Assembly: GCA_002794735.1 (NCBI GenBank)
Contig: NBAZ01000002.1
Span: 1,674,001-1,738,000 of the forward strand
Origin: Pyrrhoderma lamaoense
Taxonomy: Eukaryota; Basidiomycota; Agaricomycetes; Hymenochaetales; Hymenochaetaceae
Direction of reading: 5' to 3'
DNA length: 64,000 nt
The notes beneath the pieces are model-generated. The model did no database searches. It was not told the DNA's origin and saw nothing but the letters and a program-made list of their open reading frames with translations. This document shows positions 24,045 through 36,700 of the stretch, piece after piece (position 1 is the stretch's first letter; each line of letters begins with the position of its first letter). The position numbers and the translations under genes are program-made.

Positions 24045-27000
24045 AGGTGGTGATAGCGAGAGGGAGAGAGGCAGACTATCTTTCTAGTCTCTTCTTTTGG
24101 TGTTTTTTTGTTTTCCCTCTCGCAGTGTGCCACGTCCTTGGGAGAGAGTCAGGGTGTTGGTTTATCACGGAAAAGAACTTTCTTCGACTCTCTTGCTTTG
24201 AGATTGCATCTCTCGAACAGTAAGGGTAAAATTTGATTGCATATGGACTTTTTTATACGATTTTATCGGTATATGGAAGGACGATATAAAATTTCCTACC
24301 CCCTTTTCCCTTCTTGTCATCAAACCTCTCTATCTCTGTCTATCTGTCTGTCCCATATCTCTTTCTTTTTTCATTCCATCTTCTTCACTATCTCAACTCT
24401 CTCAATTTCAATCTCACACAATCTCAATTGAGCATTTTATCCTCATAGCTTCTTCAGAATATTTCTAACTTCTTTCTTGACTCTCGAAAACTCCTTCGAT
24501 ATCGGATATCGAGGAGAGAGAAAGAGAGAAGATGGAAATTTTTGCGCAAAAATAACAAATTACAACGGACAACTTCCTTTCTTTCACCTACGTTTCGTTC
24601 ATTAAAGCCCCACTTGTTTCACTCTTTTTTTTGGAAAGACTTCTTTCACCTGGATGGGTTGGTGGTTGCCTTGCTTCCCCTCCTCTTTTTTGTGTGTGCG
24701 TGACTTCGTTTTCCGTTTGTGGTTAGTTTTTTTGTTATTACATTTACGGTTTTTTTTCACCCTTTCTTTTCGTATGCCTTGTGTGATTTTACCTGTATAT
24801 CTGTGCCGCCTTCTCTTCTTTCTTCTTTCCCTCCTCCCTTCCTCCTTGGCCATGGACTCTAACCTCATCCTACGGACAATGCCTACCCTACCCTATCTTC
24901 AAAGTACCTCCTCAGAAGCCCGAGTGATGTGTACATCCGTTCTTTAACATGCCAACGTCTATCGTTTGCTATTCGGGCCCTCACCCCAACAAACAATGAA
25001 GAGGCCTCGTTATCCCAACATACTACCTACATAACATATGCACACTTATGCACACACTTCACTATACTCACGCTAAACCGCTCCCATGTGGACAGTCACC
25101 ATCATATATATACTCTTCGCTCAACGTCCCTACAATACGCCGTTCACGTACATATAGGTTACACACATATATACATACTTACATACTTACAAATATACAT
25201 ACGTACATATTTCACTATTTATTTATCTCCCCTTCTTACTCCCTTTTTTTCAACCCCTTCCGCTTCCTCTTTTTTAATTTTGTGTACTAATATCCTCACA
25301 CATGGATTTCCCCAGGATTTGACCATAGCACTTCCGCCTACACCTCTTCTTTCGATTTTTTTTCGGATTTCAATATCAGCAGCTTTTTTGCCCTTTTTGT
25401 TCCGTTTTGTCATATATTACTTTCTTGCATTTGCATTTGCATTTTTGTCTTCTTTGTCGTACATGGTTTTTTCCCCTTTATCCCATTCGCCATTTCCTCA
25501 TAGCTTCCTCTCGTCTGGTCCCGAGGGACAGAGGGATAAATTTCTCCTATCTCCTTCCCCTCCCCTTCTACTTGACCCTTTTTCGTCTTCTTCGTCATCA
25601 CATTTCGTCGTTTTCTTCGGCTTTTAGCTTCTTAAACATCTTCATCCACTTTTGAACATCTTTGCTTCAAACAATAGCACACCGAAAAAGGAAGTTTTCT
25701 TCTATTTTTTCATTCAAATAGGTTCATATCCTCAGTCGGTTTTCCCCACCTCATCTTGGTCAACCCAGTCCCTTCCACCCTTTTCTCGAACCTGATTCCC
25801 GATGACATTCCTCTGGAACGGACTTTTTTTCCCTTCTTTTTTTTAACAAGGGAATAAAAGTTTGTGTATATATCCCCTCTTTCTCTCACTTGTGTATAGA
25901 TAATATCCTTTTGTTTTTTAGACTTTTGTATACTTCGTACTTCGTTCTTATTTTTCGTTTTCCCAAACTTTTCTTTTGTGTGTGTGTGTTGCCGTATGGT
26001 TGTGTGTTTATCTGTGTGTCTGTATGTCTGTGTGTCTTCGTTTGTGTGGATATGGGATTAGGAAGGGAAGGAAAGAGTGTGTGTGGTTTTCGAAGTTCGG
26101 TTTACTCGACCGACTTTGGGGAGGGATATCTACAAACATACATGTATGGAGTGCTTGAAAGGGGAAATTAGTTGGTTAGGTTTAGTCAGGCTATCTGTCT
26201 TGCTTTTTTACTTTTACTTTGTTTCTTATTTTTTTATCTTCACACACACCCATCTCTGCATATTCGCCTTCATCTTCATGTTTTGTCAATAGTATCTCAT
26301 CATTACTATCTGTTTTCTTTTCTTTTCGTTTCTTCATTTCTTCGTTATCATTGTCTTATAGCTATTTGTCAATTCGTCATTTCGTCAAAATTTGTCATTG
26401 ATCAAATTATTGTCCACTTGTCTATACCTTGCTATTTTCTTTAAACATATTTTCTCTTTCTTCTCATGTTATTTTTTGCCCTATAATGTTCACCTGTTTT
26501 CATATTTTAGCAATTTCTTTTACTTTCTCCACAGTTTTTTTTGTCTTCTACTTTTCTTTTTCTCAACTCTGATCTACAATAGACGTGTATGATTGAAATT
26601 TATTATTTGCAACTGCACTTGCAACAACACACATAACTATCATCTTACCCGTCTGATTGCTTCCTCTCGATTGTCCTACTTAATCTATCGAGCTTGTTTG
26701 CTTCGATACTTCCTACTACCGCTTCCATTTCTGAAATTCGACTTATCTGAGCTCAAGAAGATCCGCAAGTACTGTCTTCACATCTTCTCTACTTCATCTC
26801 CTTCCAGGCGTTCGACATGTCCGATTATCTAATTTACGTACTCTTTTTCTCTATATATATTCGAACCATCCGCCTCATTATCCTCTGTCTATTTGCCTTT
26901 GACCTTTGTACGAGTCATCTGAGAGTCTTTTCTTTATTGTGTAGGCGTGTATAAAAAACACATCAATATCAGGCACACGTATAACAACTCTGTCATTCAT

Positions 27001-27708
27001 AACAAATAAGCTTGTTAAGAAGAGCCAGAAATCAACAACTAAATTAGCTATTGAACAAAGATAAAGGATCAGCCGAAACTTCTAGGCTGGTAAGTACAGA
27101 AGAACCATATCATCTTGTCTTTAGCATCTGTATTCGTTAGTGATTTCAGCTAAGGATGGAGGATCCGTTTCTCTGCTTCTGAAGTCTAAATAAGCGATTT
27201 CACCTCTTTCTTTGTTCTTGTTTTTTGAAATTACTATTTTTCTCACTTTTTTATATTAGGCGGATAGTAGTGAGAAGCACTAAGATGAAAAATGAAATGA
27301 AAGAGAAGAAAAGGAAGAAGAAAACAAGGCAAGAGTGTTAGAAGCTCATTTATCAGTACATAAACTGAAGATGTAACGAGAAGAAGACAAGAGATGGCTA
27401 GAAGTAGATTGAATAGCAGAAGAAGAGGAGATGAGAGAGACAAACTGGGTAGTACAGAAGGTTACATATACAGAGATATAGATCATGGAGAAAACAAGAA
27501 CAAGAGATACTGCATTGGGAAGTAAGTTGGCTTTGATATTAAATTGGAAGATAAGGTGAGAAGGGAGGGGGGGAGGGAGAGGTATTTCGGATTTATCGTC
27601 CGTTTGAATTTGGTGGGACGTCCCTGTATTTGCGATCCACAGATATCTCATCCTATTATATTATAAGGCACATGTCAAAAGATCAGTGGTGAGGATAAAG
27701 AAAGAAAT
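24045..27708. other. 3.7-kb gene-free region, pyrimidine-rich then purine-rich
   Basis: No recognisable gene. From 24.0 to about 26.9 kb the + strand continues the T/C bias of the HSF introns. After about 27.24 kb the bias inverts to A/G (for example 27280-27440), which is a pyrimidine bias on the sense strand of the next gene, transcribed leftwards. The region probably holds two long converging 3' UTRs. Small repeats: TACATACT-type units at 25160-25215 and a GT run near 25977-25990. Confidence 0.45.
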
Positions 27709-28797
27709 TCAATGAGGACATGCAGATGAGGGAGAAAAGGGAGAAAGACGTACAAGTGCACGGACGTCCCGCATCTCATCGTCTCTATCACGAACTCTTT
27801 CCCTTTCTCTATCTCGGATCCTGACGTCCTCTCTACGATCGTATTCACGATCATGATACTGAGCATGAGCATTTCCATTCACTGAGACGCTCCGGTGCAC
27901 TTGAGGCTGATATTGCTGTTGTGGAGGATACTGCTGTTGCGGTACATTATGGTGAGGTTGACGACCTCCCGGTGCACCGTTCATTTCTTCATGTTCTATA
28001 TGTAAACCCAAACCCACGCCCGCTGAATGTCCGGGTGCTCCAGGCCCAGAACCACGGCCATAATTAGAAGCTGAAAGGGGAGGATGGTATCCTATTGTTT
28101 CGTATGGTACATGGGTAGGATAGTATGCATTTCTGCTATCGTATGCACCTTGGATGTCTTTTGGATCCGAAAAAGTTTGTTCTTGCTGTTCATCCTGTTG
28201 GAGAATGCTGACAAGTGTGGGCTGTGAGTGCACGGCACACTGCATTGCATCTAGTAGAAGACTGCAGATAGGGAAGAAGTTATTGTGATTAGATAGTTGT
28301 TGTGAAGGATCAACATTTTTGTAGCTATGTACTCATTCTCAGCTTGGACGGATTTGAGCCGTTTTGTTGCAAGCTCAAGCTCCTTTTTGAGATCATCTTG
28401 TCTCTACATAGACAATTATGAGACAACTCAGTTAACCGCTTGCTTGGTTTGGTGTGATAAATATATCAGACTCACAGCAACAACTACTTCATATTTTTCT
28501 CTAAGTGTCTGGAATCTGAACGAGATATATTAGGAATTCACACATAACCATTATCTACTCTGAAATGGAGGATGGGCCTACCTTGCTTTGTACGAGCTTC
28601 CCTTGGGCGCTGCTTGTGATAACTTGAAAACGAAACAGTGGACAGATGTCATTATCCTTTATGCTATCGGGAATTATTCATTCACACAGGGAGAAAGTAC
28701 TTGCTTTGAACTTTCCGAGACCTTCGATTTGAGAAGATGCACGTGTGGGACCAGCCTGGGAAGGTGTTGCAGATACTGCGGGGGCAGGTTCTGCCAT
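27709..28797 (-). CDS. coiled-coil protein resembling the Iec3 subunit of INO80
   Basis: Five exons (28701-28797, 28582-28612, 28476-28515, 28333-28403, 27709-28261) join in phase to 263 residues starting MAEPAPAVSATPS. The core (residues about 32-85) reads KGSSYKARFQTLREKYEVVV then KKELELATKRLKSVQAENDLLLDAM, a charged coiled coil. It matches my recollection of the Iec3 family of INO80 remodelling-complex subunits, short proteins with a K/R-rich entry and a terminal ENDLLLD-like block. The remainder is low complexity: Gln/Pro/Tyr, then an Arg/Asp/Glu-rich segment. A role in chromatin remodelling is inference from this resemblance only. A longer ATG frame from 28859 is a different frame and lacks support. 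Confidence 0.55.
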
Positions 28798-29069
28798 TGA
28801 TGATGGATACTGACGGCGTTGACGTCGTGGCGAAGCGGTGAAGATGCGCTTGTTGTCATTTTTTGTTACTCGTTTAGTCTATGACTTCGTACACACGCAC
28901 CCACGGGATCCCGTGCTCGTGAGTGTGAGTCCGACGCGTCTCACTTTCTCTCAGCAGCTTGCGCGCTCTCCACGTCCGTACCGTACCTTACTCTCGGTCT
29001 TGGGTACTCATCTCTGCTGATACACGTATATACATACATTATCATGATTATGCCCTGCGTCTTTCCAAA

Positions 29070-30805
29070 ATGAAATTATTCAGTGGTATAGGTACGCGAA
29101 CTGTGAACATGTGCTTTCAACAAATGAATTGGATGGCTCCTGTTTTAATATATAATATCTGTCAGCATGTTTCAGCCCTACGGTGTCTATCGTCACAAAA
29201 AACTTATGGGGTGAGCTTTATGCCTGGATATCAGCGCCAAAGAAGCAGTCTGGCGTCTATCTTACATTATGTTTCTCAATTTTCACTCTGATATGCGCAG
29301 TTCTTTACGGTGGTGAAACTGCCGAGATGCTTGAAGAAAAACGGAGACCCCAATGGTACTTTTGCAATGGACTCGGAGATGTATGGCTCGCCGAGTGTGT
29401 ATATGCAACTCAGTTCCCCACATTCTACTGATAACAACACGTCTTCAACGTACAGGCTAACGAAATGCCCTGTTGTTGTGCGTATTGACACTGATTTTTC
29501 CCAATTTCATGGACGCCGTGGAACCTAATCCATAGCTTTGAAACTCTTGTTCTGCTCTTGCCGAGGTTAATTTTGTCCTCTCTTCTCAGGTTTTTCATGT
29601 GAACTGGATACATGCTTCAGTATCTGCAAAGTTTGTAATGCCGTTGGCAAATTTCGTTCTTGATGGTGAGCTAAAAGATTATTTCTGGATCGAACCCTTA
29701 AAATTTCTGCGTCCAAAATTTTTATCTTTTTTTTTGTGACGACACACGCTCCCTGATGCTTTTTCTATTTATGGCTTAAACCGAGACGATCATTCCTATC
29801 TTTTTTTTTCAGATGATTACACACCTTCGGTGATGAATCCAATAAAATAGAGGACCAGGGGTCCCATCTCTCCGGGAATTCGCAAGAAGTTACGGAGATA
29901 AACGCCAGAAATGAGAAGGATGTGCTCAACACCAAGTCCACGCGGCTCGCAACGAATGCAGATCGGGTGTACCTAAGAAAACGGCCCGCGAAATGTCAGC
30001 TGGTAACCGAATTGGGAGTCAACTCCGAGTAGTCAAGAAATTAAAAAGAGGCTCAGAAAGGTCATTGGTTGCTTCTGCTAACTGGGGTTCTGAAGATAAT
30101 TACCACCTGATAACTGAGAGCCGATTGCCTGTTACTATCAAGCCTATGTCTGAAAAGGCCTCTCGTCTTCTGACTATGTTTCCGTCAAGTTTCAATGATT
30201 CTTCATCAACTTCTTCTCCATTACTTACTTTTCATGGCTCCAAAACAACTAATTCTGGATTAGAGCCATCCGATAAGCGTAATAGTATACGTGCATCTGC
30301 TTTTACTCCGATATCGATAAATGTTAACTCGGCCGGGTGTAGCCACAATCAAGATTCATGGGATGACCATACTAATGAATATCCTCTTGGCTCGAAACGT
30401 AGCACTCAAACTTTATCAACCTCCGTATCAAATTCTGACTTTTTGAGTTCGGTTGACAAATCTAGGTTAGTCTTGTTCCTTTATCTCCAATTTTAATTCG
30501 TTAATTCCAGATCCGAAATATAATTTGCTACCCTGAAAATAAGTTTACTGTCTCTCTGTGCACCTGATGATGATATCTGGCAACACCTCGCTCGTGAAGC
30601 TCGTAACCGTAACACGTTCTCGGGCACTAGTTCTAGTGACCCGAATCCCTTGCCAACCATATTTGTCCCGGACGCGCTAAAGTTGCTCAAGGAAGAAACT
30701 TCTGGCGGTAGGGTCGAGAACATTGCTTTATTTATCCCTGGACATGTTTTCTGCGGAAAAGGATTCTCTGTCGTCGACAATGTTAATCGAAGAACAACTA
30801 TCTGA
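29070..30805 (+). CDS. unrecognised multi-exon protein
   Basis: A spliced gene is supported, but I do not recognise the product. The clearest part is 29820-30465 plus 30544-30805 (intron 30466-30543, GTTAGT donor, AAG acceptor). Its frame closes if one A is restored at 29844-29847 and one G at 30014-30016. The product is Ser/Thr-rich with basic patches (RVVKKLKRGSERS) and ends LFIPGHVFCGKGFSVVDN. Likely upstream exons are 29070-29091 (MKLFSGI), about 29148-29211, 29321 onward (KLPRCLKKNGDPNGTF), and one ending GATG before the GTGAGC near 29668. The start and first introns are tentative. It faces away from the Iec3-like gene, with about 270 bp between starts. Confidence 0.45.
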
Positions 30806-31609
30806 TTCCTCGTTGTTCTCGTTGTTAGCTCTGAACCTTCTGACTAGGCCAGTATATATATCGCTGTTTAATGTTGAGAATATGCTTTTATTGTTATAGA
30901 ATTATTCAATATCAGGTATCACGCCATACAGTAGTTAAGTGATGCTACTAGATTATGTCAGAGAGAATGAAATATAATCCACTACTTCGAATCGTAGTCA
31001 GATATGTTATCTTATACATCCATTTGCGGGAATCGTCAAGGTGTGTACGAACTTCAGTTGTCAAGAATGAAAAGGCGTAAATCACATACATGTACATTCA
31101 CGGACATGTACACGTCAAATCGAATGCTTTCGCTTCCAACGCTTCTAACATCCCTCTAACATGCGTATCGGGGCCGGGTTAATATGAGACTGCCCGTATA
31201 CTAATGAATAATTTGGGTGTGGGTCAATCGCAAGATTGCACGATGCAGAAAATTACTGTTCTAATTACTGAGATATGTCAATTGTACCTAATTTTTTATT
31301 TTGAAAATTTGATAGACTAAAGAAATAAAACCTAGTCAATGAACAAGCTATATTTACCTCCTCGCGTAACTAGCCATCTTGTACATAGGTGATCAAATGG
31401 ATGAGAATATACTGTTGGAAACGGATAGTGTACATTAGCCACACGAAATACGCATGTAAGTGAATTCAGTCATACATATACAATCTATCTATATTTCATA
31501 TATCCTAGTGTGTGGTGATCAAAGGCCAAGAAAGAACAAGTACAAGTTCAGTAATCTCCGTACAAAAAAATACAAAATATCCCTCTAAATCTAGTATACT
31601 TGTAGATTA
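30806..31609. other. intergenic region between convergent genes
   Basis: 0.8 kb AT-rich stretch separating the 3' ends of the unrecognised + strand gene and pyridoxal kinase. I see no coding or RNA feature in it. Confidence 0.5.
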
Positions 31610-33289
31610 TTATATCTTCCAAAAGTCCTTCCAGACTCTCATTTCTCTAACCTTTACTTCCTCTAATGAAGTATCGCCGTCGCCAAGCTGTAGAAATTCA
31701 CCTGTCTCCCCACCTCTCCTCCATGTAGGGCTTCGAGGTACCCATCTCAACACACTACTGCCCTGTACAAGTCTCAACTCCCTAGCTCGCTGCCTTCTCA
31801 CTCTTCTCTCCGGATCAGCTTTATCCTTCTCCTCATCCGTTGCATCTTTCTCTGCATAACCTTCTCCATACCCCGAACCATCAGTGGAACTTCTGGATAG
31901 GTGATCCGTCAACTTGAGTATCGAGAACGTTTTGGTTAGAGCAAGTGTAGTAGAAAGTGAAAGAGGTGTGTGGTAATGGTCTTCATCCTTAGCGTAGTCG
32001 TACGTGTCCAAGTGTTTTGGCGGGGACGTATTGGAGGATGGGAAGCTCGTTACATCGGAGAAAGGCCGGTTGGGAGTCGAAGTTGAGGACCCGGAAGAGG
32101 AAGAAGGATGAAAGTGTGCAAGTACGAGTGCAGAGAAGAGATCTCCAACTCCAGAGAAGTAACCTGGGATACACGGCAAAATATGGGCATGTATCACAGA
32201 TATATCTTCGTTGGCATTTTCGTTACTCCTCTTTTCTCTGATATCACTATCAATATCTATGTATGAAGAGGATATGCAGATTAGCTTCGAAAAATTATCA
32301 CTCTTGGTAAAGCCGTGCGGCCCTGCTGCAGCTGGATCACTATCTAGTGAAGGCGTAGAAAAAAAGTCTTTTGGAATAGCGTCATTTATGAAATTCTTCA
32401 GTGGCATCGAGCTCATAACGACATTAGGTACTCTATATTTCTCGTGTAGTATTCGAAGTGCTTGGCGTAACGAGCGCATAGAGTCAAGTTTGATGTCTGT
32501 GAGTGTTCTGTATTAATGAGAATAATCAGTTCATCATGTACACTGTGACTAAGGGAGTCTCAAAGCAGCCAAGTATACCAGGTACTTACTCTACTTCGAA
32601 CCAGTTTGGTGTTATTATTGTTGAACATGGAAGAAGGTCACGGTATATAGGGATAACATCCGCAGCGACATAAAGTTTACCTGAGTCTCCCAAAACAGCT
32701 ACACGAACAGAGTAGTTGATGTTATAAGTTTAGGCATCCATAAACGTATTGAGATTCACCTACGATCTAGAAGATAAATCAAGTTGGGGTTCCTAGTCTT
32801 CAGCTTTTTTACCCAGTTCGCGATGACTAATAGAGCTTCTGCGCCTGGAATGTAACCTTCACAAGAAACCTTGAGTCAGGAGTCATACTCTCCATATAGG
32901 ATTAGTTTATACTAACCAGTCAAGATTCTATCTTGAGTAAGTAGACCATTTGCTTCCATAGTATCAAATATTCTGGTAAGCTCGTCCGCTGTAGCCTTGG
33001 ATCCACCGAACCTTCCATACCCTGCATACAGGGTAGTATCAGCTCCACTGTCACGGAGTATATTTGGAATTGCTCATACCACTGTGATTCGAGAAATTCA
33101 CTGTATTTATAGCCTATCGAAGATTTAAGTCAGTCCTCCCCAGAGACTCTTTTGTAGTAATTTGCATTTTAAAGTGATCACACATACGTCCACGTCATAC
33201 CCCAAGCATTGGAGAGGAAAGACAGCAGCTTTACCGCCCACGTATCCGTATGTTACGTGAGATTGGATACTCAGCACTCGTGCTGACAT
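31610..33289 (-). CDS. Pyridoxal kinase (PdxK/Bud16-like)
   Basis: Phosphorylates pyridoxal, pyridoxine and pyridoxamine with ATP in the cytosolic vitamin B6 salvage pathway. Six exons (33188-33289, 33080-33113, 32917-33021, 32764-32856, 32590-32698, 31610-32507) join in perfect phase to 446 residues. Signatures: [21 protein letters not shown] at the N-terminus (substrate pocket), [55 protein letters not shown], and [14 protein letters not shown], the ribokinase-fold anion-hole and catalytic Asp motif (family GTGD; here GVGD). It is longer than the roughly 310-residue family norm because of a Ser-rich loop and a polar insertion after the GVGD motif. It shares a 414-bp divergent promoter with the START-domain gene. 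Confidence 0.93.
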
Positions 33290-33703
33290 TTCTGTATGCA
33301 AAGCAATATTGTGCAGAAGCAGGATTAGTTTGATGAAAAGTTTAAAGACGCAGATCAATTTATGACTCATTTAGAGTTTAAACTCCGCCTAAGCAGACAA
33401 CTCCCGCTCAGTATCAGTTACGTGAATTTAGATGAAACAATAAATGTGAGATTGGCTACGCAGGAAACTTTGTTCAAAGAGCTCTTGCTATATGATATCA
33501 GCTCTTTATATAACATACGCCTTGTTCTAGGTTATTTTTGACAACAAGGCTGCTGCTGAGTTTATAAACCCTTCTAGTTAAAGAACTTTAATCATAATTA
33601 GCATCACGTGTTTCCTCGCCACCCCACTGTTTTCAATAGCACGACTTTAACACACAGGTACTCAGTGGTCAGTGTGTACTAGTTGATTCCTTAATGACTT
33701 CAG

Positions 33704-36700
33704 ATGGGCATCGGTCTGTTGATATCTACACTCTCTGGGAACAATACCAATATTAAACTGATTCTTCTACTAGCCTGCGTGAATCATGGAATAACGCGCT
33801 AAATGACGCGCTTGTCGCTTTCAAGTCTCACCTCACTACACAGAGCACAAATTGGAAACGTCTTCCTCTTCCATCTTCAGGCAAAGAAAGCTCTACAGGC
33901 GGATCTTTAAGTGCAACAAATGGGGTCAACAGTGTTGCGAAGAATAAGGGCAAGGCACGTTCGGACGCTGCGAAAGGTGTGTCAGTACACCGCAGGTCGA
34001 CCAAATCTGGTGATGTATATCGTGTGATGGCTGAGTTTCCTGCAACGGAGGGACTTTTGGACTTAGAGGCATGGAAATCCGTACTGATCACTCCGGAGCT
34101 AAGACAAGAATGGGACCCAGCAGTAGAGTCTGCTCGAATACTTGAGATGTATGACCCCTCTACACGGATAATTAAGACTAAATTTACTCTTGGTTGGCCA
34201 GCAAAGTATGTGTTTGATTATGATATATTACAACTATGACATTAACTCTTTAACTATATAACTAAGCCCTAGAGATGCTATTCTGATCTCACGAACCTTT
34301 TATGATGCTACGACTCTTGTTGATGTCTCTACGTCCTTGCCTAGATCTGCTGATGAACCTTCATACCTAAGACCGGCACCTCCCTATGTCCGTTCTCACG
34401 TTTCATGTAAGCTCACTTGCAAACTTCTCTACTACATACCTTGATTCTATACTTTCAGTATTTGCATGGTGCATACAGATTCTATCACCAGAGGGCCGTC
34501 CTAAACGTATCCGAACAACCTGTTTCTGGCAGCATGACCTTAAAACTGTTTGGAACATCGGAACTCCTGTCAGCATCCCACAGCAGCTATCTACGATGAC
34601 TGTCGGACTCTTAGACGTAGTTAAAAATAAGCAGAAGAGAATACCTACATTAGTGTCTTACGGTTTTGGTGTCTCAGTTGAACACATCAGTTTTGACACT
34701 GGAAGGCAATCCTTAACAATTGATTATGCTATTGTTCCTGAAGATATGGAACATAATCAAAGTAACTCATCCATACAAAATTCAGGTGATCTGTATGCGA
34801 TCAAGGAACAACGCCGACTTCAACGTGCGATTGAAATACTGTTTCCTTCCCTTGATGGGTGGGATATCCGGATAGCTACGCGAGCGTCTTCGGAAGCCGT
34901 CTCGCAACTTCCTTGGACAACGAGCGCTAGTAAATGTGGTTCATCAAAGGTTTCTTTCCAAGTTCGACATGCCCCACTTGTAGATGAACATTCGGTATTG
35001 AAAGTGAAATTCGCTTTAGAATACTCTGCAGCTTTAAGTGGTATCCGTGTGAATGGTTTGGCGGTCAAACTTGAAGATCATGTTGAACGTGAACTTCGAT
35101 CTTTCTCTACTTCCGATCAGCTCCTTAAGGACGCTTCAAGTGCCGCGAATATCAGCCTGAGCACAACAAGTGCATCAATGGCCACCGTAGAATCTGAGGT
35201 GTCTGCGAATTCCTCTGTGCGAAAACCGACCATGTCACGCGCAGATTCTAGTATGAGTGTAGTTCCAAGAGGACCAGCTTTCGACAAAAGCATTTTGGCA
35301 CGGGTACGACGTAATTATATCTATTTTTCGTCTTTGCTCCAGGAACCGGAGGCGAAATGGAAACGAAATACGGAAGTACGAGGCGTTTCGGTGACTCAGC
35401 TAGACTCAATAGATCCCACACTCGTAGTATATAAAGCAGAAGCAACTTTTGTTGGCGTCGGTCTCTGGGACTTGTACAGTGCTATCGTAACTCCTGGTGC
35501 TCGGGCATACTGGGATCGACAGTTCGATGACGCAACGTTACTTGAAGATGTCAACGAACTTTCGGAGTTGTGGCACTTTAAAACGAAGCCTGCATGGCCT
35601 GTTACTGGAAGAGATGCTGTAGTCCTTAAAACAGTGTACAAAGCCCCGACTACGATCCACGTCTTTTCTTTCTCCATCGATGATAATCATCTTTTCCCAT
35701 CCATCCCGGCTGTGGAGACTGGCACTATCCGAATGCAGATTGATCTACAGGGCTGGGCTATAGAAGCACTTAGCCCAACAACAACTCAGCTAACTTTACT
35801 TGAACAAAGCGATCCAAAAGGCTGGTCAGGAAAGGCAACCGTTCCACAGCAGATGATTGCTGGAGTAGCTGGTATTGGTGAATTTGCTATCAAGTGTGGT
35901 GGGTCACCTGTCCTTACTCGATTAGGAGGAGCGAAAGCCATAAGTCAACGGTATGAACACGACCGAGGCGTTTTTCGTGTAGAATATGTTCCGGCGATTG
36001 AACGCCTGCCGTCTTCAAACTCTGATGTATCACGCCCTCCGCACTCTCGTCAAAATTCTTTAGATGGCGTGTCGTCTCTCCCTTCGAAAACTGGGATGAT
36101 CACCCCCCAGACTAGTGAAAATTCAACATCGGCGTCCGTAGAATGCGAGCTTCGCTGTGATGTTGATACTTGGGCGACTTCTCTTGACATTGTAATTGAT
36201 CCTCCCCCTAACTCAATTTCTTGTTTACGAAGGCACAAACTCTCTGCAGGAGGGGGTGGTTTATGGTTAACAATTGGACATGACATCGCATTTGATAGCT
36301 CGGAGCGAATATTAGCTATTGTTAGGCGGGCTCCTTTTACGGCTGGGAAAGAGCGTGGTGTTGTAATGGTTAATGGAAAGAGAATATTTGTTGATGTCGA
36401 AGAGCTACCTGAGTCAGAAGTGAAATCGTTAGCTAAACAGAAGCGAATCAAACCTGTGCGTATCCCACTTGACCAGCCCCCGGTAATGGGTGTTATTCGA
36501 AGACGTCGTGCGGAACTCGTTGATGGAGAGTCGAGTGATTCTGGCTCGGATTCTGGTTCGTCCAAAGCAAAGAAGACAGTAGCCTTAACTACATCGTCAT
36601 CTCCAAAGGTCCCAAGTCCATTATCCTCATTTTTTACTGCAGCAATGGAACAGATGTCAAGTACTACGCAGCAAGCAGTCGCAGTTTTTGTCCCTCCGGT

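Noticed and set aside
23549..24133. Proline-rich - strand frame opposite the last HSF exon
   Set aside because: Antisense of the glycine-rich HSF C-terminal exon, whose phase continues from the preceding exon.
24929..25627. 232-codon + strand frame downstream of HSF
   Set aside because: Low-complexity Ser/Phe/Leu/Thr/Ile reading of pyrimidine-rich DNA; the shadow frames beside it look alike.
36050..36565. 171-codon - strand frame
   Set aside because: Lies entirely inside the verified long exon of the START protein.
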